A DNA stretch of 64,000 nt from NCBI RefSeq assembly GCF_000721105.1, contig NZ_JOEV01000009.1, positions 124,001 through 188,000 on the forward strand, written 5' to 3'. This DNA is from Streptomyces cellulosae. Its GTDB lineage: Bacteria > Actinomycetota > Actinomycetes > Streptomycetales > Streptomycetaceae. A model generated the notes under the pieces. That model was not told the origin of the DNA, searched no databases, and worked only from the letters and a program-made list of their open reading frames with translations. A program made the position numbers and the translations under genes. Positions 26,271 to 34,464 of the stretch are shown here, piece after piece (the stretch's first letter is position 1; each line of letters starts with the position of its first letter).

Positions 26271-26909
26271 GTGCAGTGGACGTTGGTCATACCCGTGAAA
26301 CCCCTGGCGCGGGCCAAGAGCAGGCTCTCGGACACCGCCGCCGACGCGCTGCGCCCGGGCCTCGCCCTCGCCTTCGCCCAGGACACCGTGGCGGCCGCGC
26401 TGGCCTGCCCGGCCGTGAAGGATGTGTCAGTCGTCACGGACGACCCCTGGGCGGGCCGTGAGCTGGGCGCGCTGGGCGCCCATATCGTCTCCGACGAGCC
26501 GCACGGCGGCCTCAACGCCGCTCTGGCGCACGCGGCGGCCGCCGTACGGTCAACGCGCCCGGAAAGCGCCGTGGCGGCCCTGAACGCCGATCTGCCGGCG
26601 CTACGCCCCCTGGAATTGGCCAGGGTGCTGGACGCGGCCGCGGAATTCCCCCGGGCTTTTCTCCCGGACGCCGCCGCAATCGGCACCACTCTGCTGGCCG
26701 CCCGGGAGGGCGCTCAATTGCGGCCCGCCTTCGGCATGGATTCCCGGGCCCGCCATCGCGCCTCCGGAGCGGTCGAACTCACCCTCGACGCGGTGGACTC
26801 GGTACGGCAGGACGTGGACACCGGCGCCGACCTGCGGGCCGCGCTCGCCCTCGGGGTGGGTCCCCGCACGGCGGCTCAGGCCGCGCGGCTGCTGATTCCC
26901 GGGCAGTAG
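26271..26909 (+). CDS. cofC: 2-phospho-L-lactate guanylyltransferase (F420 biosynthesis)
   Basis: 212 residues. Activates the 2-phospholactate/phosphoenolpyruvate moiety with GTP for coenzyme F420. VIPVKPLARAKSRLSD is the CofC nucleotide-binding start; ALNADLPALRPLEL carries the metal Asp; GTTLLAAREGAQLRPAFGMDSRARH is the C-terminal signature. GTG start, divergent from plsC. The other F420 genes are elsewhere. Confidence 0.93.
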   Translation: MQWTLVIPVKPLARAKSRLSDTAADALRPGLALAFAQDTVAAALACPAVKDVSVVTDDPWAGRELGALGAHIVSDEPHGGLNAALAHAAAAVRSTRPESAVAALNADLPALRPLELARVLDAAAEFPRAFLPDAAAIGTTLLAAREGAQLRPAFGMDSRARHRASGAVELTLDAVDSVRQDVDTGADLRAALALGVGPRTAAQAARLLIPGQ

Positions 26910-26918
26910 GCTGCCGTC

Positions 26919-27122
26919 ATGCAGGCCACCGCATACACGTACGACCCCGACAGCCGCAGCGGACAGGTGCTGCTGGACGACGGCACCCCGGTGCCCTTCG
27001 ACGCACCGGCGTTCGACGCGGGCGGCCTGAGGCTGCTGCGGCCCGGGCAACGGGTGCGCATCGAGACGGAGGGCGAGGGCGAGACCCGCCGGATCACGCT
27101 GGTGACGCTGCAGACCTTCTGA
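26919..27122 (+). CDS. Small cold-shock-like (OB-fold) protein
   Basis: 67 residues, MQATAYTYDPDSRSGQVLLDDGTPVPFDAPAF. The pattern SG-x-VLLDDG-x-x-VPF and the terminal RVRIETEGEGETRRITLVTL resemble a CspA-type OB barrel, but the RNP motifs are not canonical. It starts 9 nt after cofC, so it is probably the second gene of that unit. Nucleic-acid binding is inference. Confidence 0.82.
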   Translation: MQATAYTYDPDSRSGQVLLDDGTPVPFDAPAFDAGGLRLLRPGQRVRIETEGEGETRRITLVTLQTF

Positions 27123-27266
27123 GGACGTTCTGAAGAGCGTTGTGAAGCCGGTCGGAAGCCGGTCTGAAGATCCTCTGCGAACGCCCTGAAGACGCTCTGT
27201 GTGCGCTGTGAGAACGCTCTGAGGGCGCTCTGCGATGCGCTGCCTGACAACGCTCCGCAGAAGCGA
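27123..27266. repeat. Degenerate short repeats between the cold-shock-like gene and the hupS terminator
   Basis: A quasi-tandem motif around CTGA(A/G)(G/A)ACGCTCTG recurs at ~11-25 bp spacing about eight times. All apparent reading frames are short. No promoter or RNA structure is evident. Confidence 0.6.
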
Positions 27267-27310
27267 ACACGCCGCGGGCCGGGCTCCGTGCGGAGTCCGG
27301 CCCGGCGTGT
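27267..27310 (-). terminator. hupS terminator
   Basis: ~20-bp stem: ACACGCCG pairs with CGGCGTGT and GGCCGGGCTCCG pairs with CGGAGTCCGGCC (one G.U), with a 2-nt CG bulge on one arm. It lies 17 bp past the hupS stop and can serve both convergent transcripts. Confidence 0.85.
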
Positions 27311-27326
27311 GAGTGCCCCTGTAGCC

Positions 27327-27977
27327 CTACCTCTTGCGGGCGGTGGCCTTCTTGGCGGTGGTGGTGCGAGCCGTCGACTTCCTGGCGGGGGCCTTCTTGG
27401 CCGTCGCCTTCTTCGCCGGCGCGTTGGTGGCCGTGGCCTTCTTCGCGGTGGTCTTCTTCGCCGCGGTGGACTTGGCGGCCGCCGTGCTCTTGGCGGGCGC
27501 CTTCTTGGCCGGGGCCTTCTTCGCGGTGGCCGTGGTCTTCTTGGCCGTCGTCTTCTGCGCGGTGGTCTTCTTCGCCGCGGCCGACGCCCTCTTCGCCGGG
27601 GCGGCCTTCTTGGCGGCCGCCTTCTTGACCGTCGCGGAAGCCCCGCCGGTCAGGCTGCCCTTGGGCGCCTTCTTGACGGCGACGTCGTTCTTCGGGAGCT
27701 TCTTCGAGCCACTGACCAGGTCCTTGAAGCCCTGGCCCGCGCGGAAGCGCGGAACGGAGGTCTTCTTGACCCGAACCCGCTCCCCGGTCTGGGGGTTGCG
27801 GGCGTAACGAGCGGGACGGTCGACCTTCTCGAACGAACCGAAGCCGGTGACCGAGACCCGGTCCCCCGCGACCGTCGCGCGGACGATGGCGTCCAGGACC
27901 GCGTCGACAGCGTCGGCGGCCTGCTGGCGACCGCCCAGCTTGTCGGCAATCGCTTCTACGAGCTGCGCCTTGTTCAC
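27327..27977 (-). CDS. hupS: HupS: HU with a lysine/alanine-rich histone H1-like tail
   Basis: 216 residues. N-terminal HU domain (1-~93: MNKAQLVEAIADKLGGRQQAADAV...VTGFGSFEKVDRPARYARNPQTGERV), then a ~120-residue tail of AKK/PAKK repeats. It is an actinobacterial nucleoid protein; in S. coelicolor HupS compacts spore nucleoids. Monocistronic with its own terminator. The tail is repetitive at DNA level and could vary in copy number. Confidence 0.96.
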   Translation of the reverse strand: MNKAQLVEAIADKLGGRQQAADAVDAVLDAIVRATVAGDRVSVTGFGSFEKVDRPARYARNPQTGERVRVKKTSVPRFRAGQGFKDLVSGSKKLPKNDVAVKKAPKGSLTGGASATVKKAAAKKAAPAKRASAAAKKTTAQKTTAKKTTATAKKAPAKKAPAKSTAAAKSTAAKKTTAKKATATNAPAKKATAKKAPARKSTARTTTAKKATARKR

Positions 27978-28114
27978 GTCTTCCCCTTCGGAGACATTGC
28001 CAGAACTAGAGTGTTCAAGCGTTTTCGCACGTTAGGCAGATATATACCGCAAATCAAACACGAAACGGGCTTATCACCCGTGCGCCGCAACGAACTCGGC
28101 TGCTCTGGACTTGT

Positions 28115-28345
28115 TCAGCGTTCCTCGTCGGGGATTCGCCCCGCGTCGAGGTCCGCCACGAACCCCTCCAGACGCCTTGCCGCATCGGCGAGATCGTGCT
28201 TGGCCGCGGCCGTAATGACCAGCAGCTTCCGGGTCAGCGCCATCCGTACGCCCTCCGGGACTTGCAGTGCGCGCACCCTTGCGTGCGCTTCCTTGAGTTG
28301 GTCCGCGACTGCCGCATAGAGCTGGAGTTGGCCGTCGTGTTCCAT
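28115..28345 (-). CDS. Small conserved helical protein, function unknown
   Basis: 76 residues: MEHDGQLQLYAAVADQLKEA, then MALTRKLLVITAAAKHDLAD, two amphipathic helices, acidic end. No signal peptide. The ATG at 28345 has no Shine-Dalgarno; instead a CACAAT hexamer sits 6 nt upstream (minus strand), so a leaderless transcript is plausible. The same six bases are part of a GCACA-N3-TGTGC palindrome (28346-28358). Lies between hupS and leuD. Confidence 0.72.
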   Translation of the reverse strand: MEHDGQLQLYAAVADQLKEAHARVRALQVPEGVRMALTRKLLVITAAAKHDLADAARRLEGFVADLDAGRIPDEER

Positions 28346-28672
28346 GCACAGATTGTGCCATCTGGGGCGAGTTGTCGCCTGCTCAGGGTGCAACTGCCAC
28401 CTCAAACGGCCTTCCCGGCACATGTGGGAGCCACGGCTTCACAGCACGCGTACCCCGGCAACAACCCTTCTAACGTGGGAAGTTGGCTCGGCCTCCAGCA
28501 GTGCGCAGGGCCGTTCGGGTGCCGACACAGCTGTACCCCCGATCGGGCTGATCGGGGGTACGGCGGGGGTGTCGCGGTGGCCGAAACTCGACCTGTTCAG
28601 TTGGTCCCGGATGTGTTCCGGGGGTGGCCCGGGGCCTCCGGAGGCGGTCCGGGAGTCCGGCCGGCCACCGGA
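28346..28672. other. 327-bp intergenic region between leuD and the small helical protein
   Basis: Holds the leuD-side terminator at 28531-28563 and the promoter region of the small gene next to 28345. I see no further gene in either strand; overlapping open frames here are antisense shadows or GC-rich artefacts. Confidence 0.6.
28531..28563 (-). terminator. leuCD terminator
   Basis: Perfect 11-bp stem TACCCCCGATC/GATCGGGGGTA (extended by 2-3 weak pairs) with a 5-nt loop, 110 bp after the leuD stop. No U-run. Most likely ends the leuCD transcript. Confidence 0.75.
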
Positions 28673-29266
28673 TCAGACCGGGAGCGTCCGCGGCTTGTAC
28701 GACGGGCGCTTGGCCTCGTACGCGGCGATGTCCGCCTCGTTCTGCAGGGTGATGGAGATGTCGTCCAGACCGTTCAGCAGCCGCCAACGGGCGTTCTCGT
28801 CGAGCTCGAAGGGCGCGGTGATGCCCTGGGCGCGCACCTCGCGGGCCTCCAGGTCGACCGTGACCTCGGCCGTGGGGTCCTGCTCCGCGAGCTCCTGCAG
28901 CGCGTCCACGATCTTCTGCTCCAGAACCACCGTGAGCAGGCCGTTCTTGAGCGAGTTGCCGCGGAAGATGTCGGCGAAGCGGGACGAGATCACGGCCTTG
29001 AAGCCGTAGTTCTGCAGCGCCCACACGGCGTGCTCACGGGAGGAGCCGGTGCCGAAGTCGGGGCCGGCGACCAGGACGGTCGCGCCCTTGCGCTCGGGCT
29101 GGTTGAGGATGAAGGACGGGTCCTTGCGCCAGGCCTCGAACAGCCCGTCCTCGAATCCGTCCCGCGTGACCTTCTTGAGCCAGTGAGCAGGGATGATCTG
29201 GTCGGTGTCGACGTTGGAGCGGCGCAGCGGGACGGCCCGGCCGGTGTGTGTGGTGAATGCTTCCAT
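28673..29266 (-). CDS. leuD: 3-isopropylmalate dehydratase, small subunit
   Basis: 197 residues. With LeuC isomerises 2- to 3-isopropylmalate in leucine synthesis, and in organisms with CimA also handles citramalate toward isoleucine. [20 protein letters not shown], the substrate loop [17 protein letters not shown] and [15 protein letters not shown] are present. It starts 5 nt after leuC and is co-transcribed. Confidence 0.97.
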   Translation of the reverse strand: MEAFTTHTGRAVPLRRSNVDTDQIIPAHWLKKVTRDGFEDGLFEAWRKDPSFILNQPERKGATVLVAGPDFGTGSSREHAVWALQNYGFKAVISSRFADIFRGNSLKNGLLTVVLEQKIVDALQELAEQDPTAEVTVDLEAREVRAQGITAPFELDENARWRLLNGLDDISITLQNEADIAAYEAKRPSYKPRTLPV

Positions 29267-29271
29267 GGCTC

Positions 29272-30702
29272 TCAGACTCCAGCGGGCGTACGGGTCTCGG
29301 CGTCGGACAGGTCGGCCGGGGAGGCCAGGTGGCCCAGGACCGCGGTCGCGGCCGCGACCTGCGGCGACACCAGGTGCGTACGACCGCCCTTGCCCTGCCG
29401 GCCCTCGAAGTTGCGGTTCGAGGTGGACGCGGAACGCTCACCCGGGGCCAGCTGGTCCGGGTTCATGCCCAGACACATCGAGCAGCCCGCGTGCCGCCAT
29501 TCGGCGCCGGCCTCCTTGAAGACCACGTCCAGACCCTCGGAGACGGCCTGCAGACCCACCCGCGCGGAGCCCGGGACGACCAGCATCCGTACGCCGTCGG
29601 CGACTTTGCGGCCCTTCACGAGTTCGGCGGCGGCCCGCAGGTCCTCGATGCGGCCGTTGGTGCACGAGCCTACGAAGACGGTGTCCACCTTGATGGAGCG
29701 CAGCGGCTGTCCGGCCTCCAACCCCATGTATTCCAGGGCCTTTTCGGCGGCGTGGCGCTCCGAAGCGTCATCGTACGAAGCAGGGTCGGGGACGCTCGCC
29801 GAAAGCGGCGCGCCCTGGCCGGGGTTGGTGCCCCAGGTGACGAACGGCGCCAGCTCGGCGGCCTCGATGACGACCTCGGCGTCGAACTCGGCGTCGTCGT
29901 CCGTCTTCAGCGTCTTCCAGTACGCGACGGCCGCGTCCCAGTCGGCTCCCTCGGGGGCGTGCGGGCGGCCCTTGAGGTACTCGAAGGTGGTCTCGTCGGG
30001 AGCGATCATGCCCGCGCGGGCGCCGGCCTCGATCGACATGTTGCAGATGGTCATCCGGGCCTCCATCGAGAGCTTCTCGATGGCGGAGCCGCGGTACTCC
30101 AGGATGTAGCCCTGGCCGCCGCCGGTGCCGATCCGGGCGATGATCGCCAGGATCAGGTCCTTGGCGGTGACGCCGTCGGGCAGTTCGCCGTCGACCGTGA
30201 TGGCCATGGTCTTGGGGCGGGCCAGCGGCAGCGTCTGGGTGGCCAGCACATGCTCGACCTGGGAGGTGCCGATGCCGAACGCCAGCGCGCCGAAGGCGCC
30301 GTGCGTGGAGGTGTGCGAGTCGCCGCAGACGACGGTCATGCCGGGCTGGGTCAGACCCAGCTGAGGGCCGACGACGTGCACGACACCCTGCTCGACGTCG
30401 CCCAGCGGGTGCAGGCGCACCCCGAAGTCGGCGCAGTTCTTGCGCAGCGTCTCCAGCTGTACCCGGGAGACCGGGTCGGCGATGGGCTTGTCGATGTCGA
30501 GGGTCGGGGTGTTGTGGTCCTCGGTGGCGATGGTCAGGTCGAGCCGCCGCACCTGGCGACCGCTCTTGCGCAGGCCGTCGAAGGCCTGCGGGCTGGTCAC
30601 CTCGTGCAGCAGGTGCAGATCGATGAAGAGGAGGTCGGGCTCGCCCTCGGCGTGCCGGACGACGTGGTCGCCCCAGACCTTCTCCGCGAGTGTCCTACCC
30701 AT
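29272..30702 (-). CDS. leuC: 3-isopropylmalate dehydratase, large subunit
   Basis: 476 residues. Aconitase-family [4Fe-4S] subunit. [15 protein letters not shown], the Fe-S Cys ligands in FVGSCTNGR and [11 protein letters not shown], and the C-terminal [19 protein letters not shown] are intact. The ATG at 30702 is preceded by GGAGGG at a spacing of 6. Divergent from ndgR; the palindrome at 30856-30880 is the likely control point. It should also serve the CimA-derived isoleucine branch. Confidence 0.97.
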   Translation of the reverse strand: MGRTLAEKVWGDHVVRHAEGEPDLLFIDLHLLHEVTSPQAFDGLRKSGRQVRRLDLTIATEDHNTPTLDIDKPIADPVSRVQLETLRKNCADFGVRLHPLGDVEQGVVHVVGPQLGLTQPGMTVVCGDSHTSTHGAFGALAFGIGTSQVEHVLATQTLPLARPKTMAITVDGELPDGVTAKDLILAIIARIGTGGGQGYILEYRGSAIEKLSMEARMTICNMSIEAGARAGMIAPDETTFEYLKGRPHAPEGADWDAAVAYWKTLKTDDDAEFDAEVVIEAAELAPFVTWGTNPGQGAPLSASVPDPASYDDASERHAAEKALEYMGLEAGQPLRSIKVDTVFVGSCTNGRIEDLRAAAELVKGRKVADGVRMLVVPGSARVGLQAVSEGLDVVFKEAGAEWRHAGCSMCLGMNPDQLAPGERSASTSNRNFEGRQGKGGRTHLVSPQVAAATAVLGHLASPADLSDAETRTPAGV

Positions 30703-30855
30703 CGCTTTCCCTCCGGCCGGCAGTGCTGCGCCGGCCCAACTAGAGATCTTGCGGAAGCGGCGCCCTCGTCCCCGCGTCCGGGCATCCGCCGCCGGGCCCC
30801 TTGTTCTGCGGGCCGCTGTGTCTTCCAGAGTGGCGTGTTCCACGGAAAATTGAAC

Positions 30856-30880
30856 TTGCGTTTCACAGAGTGAGACGCGA
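30856..30880. promoter_or_regulatory. NdgR operator in the ndgR-leuC intergenic region
   Basis: Imperfect 11-bp palindrome, TTGCGTTTCAC (30856-30866) and GTGAGACGCGA (30870-30880), 9 of 11 symmetric, centred ~23 bp before the ndgR start. NdgR is known to bind the leuC-ndgR intergenic region in S. coelicolor; the exact boundaries here are inferred from symmetry. Confidence 0.7.
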
Positions 30881-30890
30881 GTATCGTTTC

Positions 30891-31607
30891 ATGGACAACA
30901 GTAGCGGCGTCGGCGTTCTGGACAAGGCAGCCCTTGTCCTGAGCGCCCTGGAGTCCGGTCCGGCCACCCTCGCGGGTCTGGTCGCGGCGACCGGGCTGGC
31001 ACGACCCACGGCCCACCGGCTGGCCGTGGCTCTGGAACACCACCGCATGGTGGCGCGCGACATGCAGGGCCGTTTCATTCTCGGCCCCCGGCTGGCCGAG
31101 CTGGCCGCGGCGGCGGGCGAGGACCGCCTCCTCGCCACCGCGGGACCGGTGCTCACCCACCTCCGTGACATCACCGGGGAGAGCGCGCAGCTCTACCGCC
31201 GCCAGGGCGACATGCGCATCTGCGTCGCCGCGGCGGAGCGGCTGTCCGGCCTGCGGGACACGGTCCCGGTCGGCTCGACGCTCACGATGAAGGCCGGCTC
31301 CTCGGCGCAGATCCTGATGGCCTGGGAGGAGCCGGAGCGCCTGCACCGAGGCCTCCAGGGCGCCCGCTTCACGGCCACGGCCCTGTCGGGCGTACGGCGC
31401 CGGGGCTGGGCCCAGTCGATCGGCGAACGCGAACCGGGTGTCGCGTCCGTCTCCGCGCCGGTGCGCGGCCCCTCCAACCGCGTGGTGGCCGCCGTCTCGG
31501 TCTCCGGCCCCATCGAGCGCCTGACGCGCCACCCGGGCCGCATGCACGCCCAGGCCGTCATCGACGCCGCCGCCCGCCTCTCGGAGGCCCTGCGCCGCAC
31601 GGGCTGA
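30891..31607 (+). CDS. ndgR: NdgR, IclR-family regulator of amino-acid metabolism
   Basis: 238 residues. N-terminal winged helix (VLDKAALVLSALESGPATLAGLVAATGLARPTAHRLAVALEHH) and C-terminal IclR effector domain (VCAAERLSGLRDTVPVGSTLTMKAGSSAQI). NdgR controls leucine and cysteine/methionine genes and affects antibiotic output in Streptomyces. The ATG at 30891 matches my recollection of the S. coelicolor protein. There is no Shine-Dalgarno, so a leaderless or weakly initiated message is possible. Divergent from leuC. Confidence 0.95.
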   Translation: MDNSSGVGVLDKAALVLSALESGPATLAGLVAATGLARPTAHRLAVALEHHRMVARDMQGRFILGPRLAELAAAAGEDRLLATAGPVLTHLRDITGESAQLYRRQGDMRICVAAAERLSGLRDTVPVGSTLTMKAGSSAQILMAWEEPERLHRGLQGARFTATALSGVRRRGWAQSIGEREPGVASVSAPVRGPSNRVVAAVSVSGPIERLTRHPGRMHAQAVIDAAARLSEALRRTG

Positions 31608-31626
31608 CCGCCGAACGCCGGCGACA

Positions 31627-31668
31627 CCGGGAAGGGCGGGCCTCAACGCCGCGGCAGGCCCCTCCCGG
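31627..31668. terminator. Imperfect hairpin between convergent ndgR and DUF4188 gene
   Basis: CCGGGAAGGGCGGGCCT folds back on AGGCCCCTCCCGG with a small bulge. It lies 20 bp after the ndgR stop and 42 bp from the DUF4188 stop, a plausible bidirectional terminator. Confidence 0.5.
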
Positions 31669-31709
31669 CGGAACGCCGGCGAGCGACGGACACACCCGAG
31701 CGGACACTC

Positions 31710-32195
31710 TCAGGAGATCCGGAGCCGGTCGGCCGCCCGGTCCCCCCGTCGGCCGACCGGAACGACGCCGGTGGCCTTCCCCAGGCCGAACTCGGGCATG
31801 CTGACGTAGATCGACTCGTACGATCCCGCCGACACGACGTAGGTCTCGTGCCAGAAGCCGACCTTGCCCTTCCCCTCACGCAGCCGCCGGTTGAAGGCGG
31901 CCCACGCCGGCCGGTGCTTCCTGTCCGGCGCCGACGCGTAGGCGAGCAGCTTCTCCTTCGAGTCCCAGTACTGCACCACGTACAGCACGCGCGGGAAGCC
32001 CAGCAGGAACTGGTGACCCAGCAGGCCGCTGCCCTTGTCCCGCGACAGTTCGGCGATCATCGGCCCCATGGCCCTGACCACCGGCAGCCAACTGCGCGGC
32101 GCGGCGAAGTTGTTGATCCGCATTCCGATCAGGAAGACGACCACCTCGTCCTCGCTCGCCGCTGTCGTGCGTCCTTCGATCGGCTTGGCACCCAT
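31710..32195 (-). CDS. DUF4188 family protein (dimeric alpha-beta barrel-like)
   Basis: 161 residues. Family marks are VVVFLIGMRINNFAAPRSWLPVVRAMGPM, RDKGSGLLGHQFLLGFPRVLYVVQYWDSKEKLLAYA and GFWHETYVV. These resemble monooxygenase/haem-binding ferredoxin-like barrels. The ATG at 32195 has GGGGGAC upstream; a GTG at 32207 is possible. Divergent from a MerR gene, a pairing seen for DUF4188 proteins. The substrate is unknown. Confidence 0.85.
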   Translation of the reverse strand: MGAKPIEGRTTAASEDEVVVFLIGMRINNFAAPRSWLPVVRAMGPMIAELSRDKGSGLLGHQFLLGFPRVLYVVQYWDSKEKLLAYASAPDRKHRPAWAAFNRRLREGKGKVGFWHETYVVSAGSYESIYVSMPEFGLGKATGVVPVGRRGDRAADRLRIS

Positions 32196-32230
32196 CGCGT
32201 CCCCCACTCACTCAGGTCGTGATCCGAATG

Positions 32231-32261
32231 TTGGATAGCTGCGCTATCCATGCTTGGATAG
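32231..32261. promoter_or_regulatory. Likely MerR operator/promoter
   Basis: GGATAG-N5-CTATCC (32233-32249) is a perfect dyad, and a third TTGGATAG follows at 32254-32261. TTGGAT at 32231 and the downstream GGATAGTG could be -35/-10 elements with a long spacer, as in MerR-type promoters. Lies between the divergent DUF4188 and MerR genes. Confidence 0.6.
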
Positions 32262-32309
32262 TGACACTCTCCAACGAGGGGCGCAAGAGGAAAGTGGGTG
32301 TGAGGGCGG

Positions 32310-32957
32310 ATGCGACTGGCGGAGCTGAGCGAGCGCAGCGGTGTCACCACGGCGACGATCAAGTACTACCTGCGCGAAGGGCTGCTGCACCCCGGCCGCC
32401 GCGTCACGGCCACACAGTCCGAGTACGACGAGGAGCATCTGCGACGCCTGCGTCTGGTGCGCGCGTTGATCCAGGTGGGACGGATCCCGGTGGCCTCGGC
32501 CCGGGAGGTGCTCGCCGCCCTGCAGGAGGAGGACCTCGACCGGAACGAGCGGCTGGGCACCGCCGTGTGGGCCCTGCCGCACGGACCGGCGCCCGACGAG
32601 AGCGACCCGGCGACCGAGGTGGGCCGGCGCACCGCCGACGCCCTCATGGACCGGCTCGGCTGGAGCTACGGCCGCGCGTACGAAGCTCCCCCCGCACCGG
32701 CGTACGGGATGCTGGTGACCGCGATCGCCGCCCTCCACCGGCTCGGATACCCGTGCTCCGCCGAGGACTTGGAGCCGTACGGCCGCGCACTGGAGTTGCT
32801 GGCCGTCACCGATCTCGACCTGGTGGAGCGCTACCGGACGCCGGAGGAGCAGGTCGAGGCCGCGGTGGCGCTGACCGTGCTGTACGAGCCGGTGCTGCTG
32901 AGCCTGCGCCGGCTGGCGGAGGCGGAGGAGTCACGTCGGCGGTTCGGCGGCAGGTGA
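32310..32957 (+). CDS. MerR-family transcriptional regulator
   Basis: 215 residues. N-terminal MerR helix-turn-helix and wing (MRLAELSERSGVTTATIKYYLREGLLHPGRR...YDEEHLRRLRLVRALIQ), then a helical effector-binding region without the Cys pattern of metal sensors. Divergent from the DUF4188 gene and probably its regulator. The ligand is unknown. Confidence 0.9.
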   Translation: MRLAELSERSGVTTATIKYYLREGLLHPGRRVTATQSEYDEEHLRRLRLVRALIQVGRIPVASAREVLAALQEEDLDRNERLGTAVWALPHGPAPDESDPATEVGRRTADALMDRLGWSYGRAYEAPPAPAYGMLVTAIAALHRLGYPCSAEDLEPYGRALELLAVTDLDLVERYRTPEEQVEAAVALTVLYEPVLLSLRRLAEAEESRRRFGGR

Positions 32958-32992
32958 CGGGACACGAAAACACAGGGGAAACAGGGGAACGC

Positions 32993-33022
32993 AGTAGGGC
33001 CCTCCCGAGGGAGGGCCCTACT
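32993..33022. terminator. Bidirectional terminator between the MerR gene and the tRNA cluster
   Basis: Perfect 13-bp stem AGTAGGGCCCTCC/GGAGGGCCCTACT with a CGAG loop, 7 bp from the tRNA-Glu 3' end. Ends the leftward tRNA transcript and can also stop the rightward MerR transcript. Confidence 0.88.
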
Positions 33023-33028
33023 GTCACG

Positions 33029-33101
33029 TACCCCCGACCGGATTCGAACCGGCGCTACCGCCTTGAGAGGGCGGCGTGCTAGGCCGCTACACAACGGGGG
33101 C
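33029..33101 (-). tRNA. tRNA-Glu (CTC), copy 1
   Basis: 73 nt. Acceptor GCCCCCG opposite CGGGGGT (G1.U72), anticodon loop CTCTCAA in a CCGCC/GGCGG stem, T-arm GCCGG-TTCGAAT-CCGGT. CCA is not encoded. Last gene of the leftward tRNA array. Confidence 0.97.
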
Positions 33102-33129
33102 GAGGATCGTACGTTTCCGCAGATCCGAG

Positions 33130-33201
33130 CTGGTCTACCTGGACTCGAACCAAGACTAACTGAACCAGAATCAGCCGTGCTGCCAATTACACCATAGACC
33201 A
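33130..33201 (-). tRNA. tRNA-Gln (CTG), copy 1
   Basis: 72 nt. TGGTCTA/TAGACCA acceptor, anticodon loop TTCTGGT with CTG, T-arm CTTGG-TTCGAGT-CCAGG. 28 nt from the neighbouring tRNA-Glu. In Streptomyces Gln-tRNA is made by GluRS misacylation followed by GatCAB. Confidence 0.97.
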
Positions 33202-33221
33202 ATGTGGTTTAGACCAGTTTG

Positions 33222-33294
33222 TACCCCCGACCGGATTCGAACCGGCGCTACCGCCTTGAGAGGGCGGCGTGCTAGGCCGCTACACAACGGGGGC
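33222..33294 (-). tRNA. tRNA-Glu (CTC), copy 2
   Basis: 73 nt, identical in sequence to copy 1 (CCGCC/GGCGG anticodon stem). 20 nt from tRNA-Gln copy 1. Confidence 0.97.
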
Positions 33295-33358
33295 CCTAGC
33301 GATCCTGCGTCTCAGAAACAATGGGTGCGACCCGAACTGTTCCCGCGGGAAGGATCTG

Positions 33359-33431
33359 TACCCCCGACCGGATTCGAACCGGCGCTACTGCCTTGAGAGG
33401 GCAGCGTGCTAGGCCGCTACACAACGGGGGC
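33359..33431 (-). tRNA. tRNA-Glu (CTC), copy 3, anticodon-stem variant
   Basis: 73 nt. It differs from copies 1 and 2 only by a compensatory base-pair change in the anticodon stem (CTGCC/GGCAG). 64-nt spacer to copy 2. Confidence 0.97.
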
Positions 33432-33473
33432 TTCGTGGAATCGATCTCCACTGGCGCAGATGAGCTCTGCGAG

Positions 33474-33545
33474 CTGGCCTACCTGGACTCGAACCAAGAC
33501 TAACTGAACCAGAATCAGTCGTGCTGCCAATTACACCATAGGCCA
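33474..33545 (-). tRNA. tRNA-Gln (CTG), copy 2, acceptor-stem variant
   Basis: 72 nt. It differs from copy 1 by compensatory changes in the acceptor stem (TGGCCTA/TAGGCCA) and the top of the anticodon stem. First gene of the leftward array. Confidence 0.97.
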
Positions 33546-33636
33546 CTGGAACGCAAGCCCCTGAGGGGATCTTGTTCTAGTTCGCTCCCCCGGGATCCGG
33601 CCTTTCGGCCCGCTCCCCGGCGGCGCAGGAAGAACA

Positions 33637-34368
33637 TTACCTGAAGGTGGACGGGGCTCCAAAACGGGTATCCGTGCCGAGGATCGCGGGGAGTTCGGCG
33701 AGGGAGGCGATCCGTCGCGGCCCCACCGGCGGCTCCACCGTCGCGTACACGTCCCCGCGGTCGATCCACACGGACAGCAGTCCGGCGTCGGCGGCGCCCC
33801 GTCCGTCGATCTCCGGATGGTCGCCGACGTACGCCACTTGGTGCGGGGCCAGTTCCAGCGCGTCACAGACGGCCAGGAACGCGGCGGCCTCCGGTTTGGA
33901 GACGCCGAGTTCAGCCGCGCACAGGATGACCTCGAAGCGGTCGTGCACGCCCAGGGCGCGCAGCTTGCGGTCCTGGACGTGGATGCTGGAGTTGGACAGC
34001 ACGGCGTGTCGGTGGCTGGCGGCGAGGGCGTCCAGGGCCGGCAGGACGTCCGGGAAGAGGGACCAGGCGGTCTCGTAGTGACGCAGATAGCGGCTGAACC
34101 AGGCGTCGGCCTCGTCGTCGGTCATTTCCTTGCCGAGGAAGACCCGTACGCGGTCCCGGCGCTGTCCCTCGAAGGACGTCTCCCCGGCCGAGAAGCGGGC
34201 CCACTGCCGGTCGGTGATCTGCCGCCACCGTGCGATGGCCTGCTCGACACTGTCGTACGAGTCGAGCAGCCCTTCGGCGGTGAGGTGGACGCGCATGCCC
34301 ATGCGGTCGGCCGCGGTGTAGTCGAAGAGGGTGTCGTCGACGTCCCAGACCACGGCGAGGATGCTCAT
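33637..34368 (-). CDS. HAD-family hydrolase
   Basis: 243 residues. Motif I VVWDVDDTLFDYT (nucleophile Asp and acid/base Asp), motif II VLSNSS, motif III Lys in GVSKPEAAAF, motif IV VGDHPEIDGRGAADAG. The C1-cap type resembles phosphoglycolate phosphatase/haloacid dehalogenase proteins; the substrate cannot be read from sequence. Between the tRNA cluster and gltX on the same strand, with a terminator separating it from gltX. Confidence 0.92.
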   Translation of the reverse strand: MSILAVVWDVDDTLFDYTAADRMGMRVHLTAEGLLDSYDSVEQAIARWRQITDRQWARFSAGETSFEGQRRDRVRVFLGKEMTDDEADAWFSRYLRHYETAWSLFPDVLPALDALAASHRHAVLSNSSIHVQDRKLRALGVHDRFEVILCAAELGVSKPEAAAFLAVCDALELAPHQVAYVGDHPEIDGRGAADAGLLSVWIDRGDVYATVEPPVGPRRIASLAELPAILGTDTRFGAPSTFR

Positions 34369-34417
34369 GATCCGACGGTAACGCGGCCGCGTGCGGTCCG
34401 TCCCGCGGAAACGGCGA

Positions 34418-34450
34418 AGGTGCGGCACCCCACATCGGGGTGCCGCACCT
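34418..34450 (-). terminator. gltX terminator
   Basis: Fourteen-bp perfect stem (AGGTGCGGCACCCC 34418-34431 with 34437-34450), 5-nt loop, starting 14 bp past the gltX stop. Confidence 0.85.
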
Positions 34451-34464
34451 CGTGGACGTACGGG

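Noticed and set aside
30863..30892. Nine-residue frame MKRYSRLTL on the leuC strand as a leucine leader peptide
   Set aside because: It overlaps the NdgR palindrome and the ndgR start codon, so it is probably upstream of or within the leuC promoter. It has only two scattered Leu codons and no following terminator-like hairpin.
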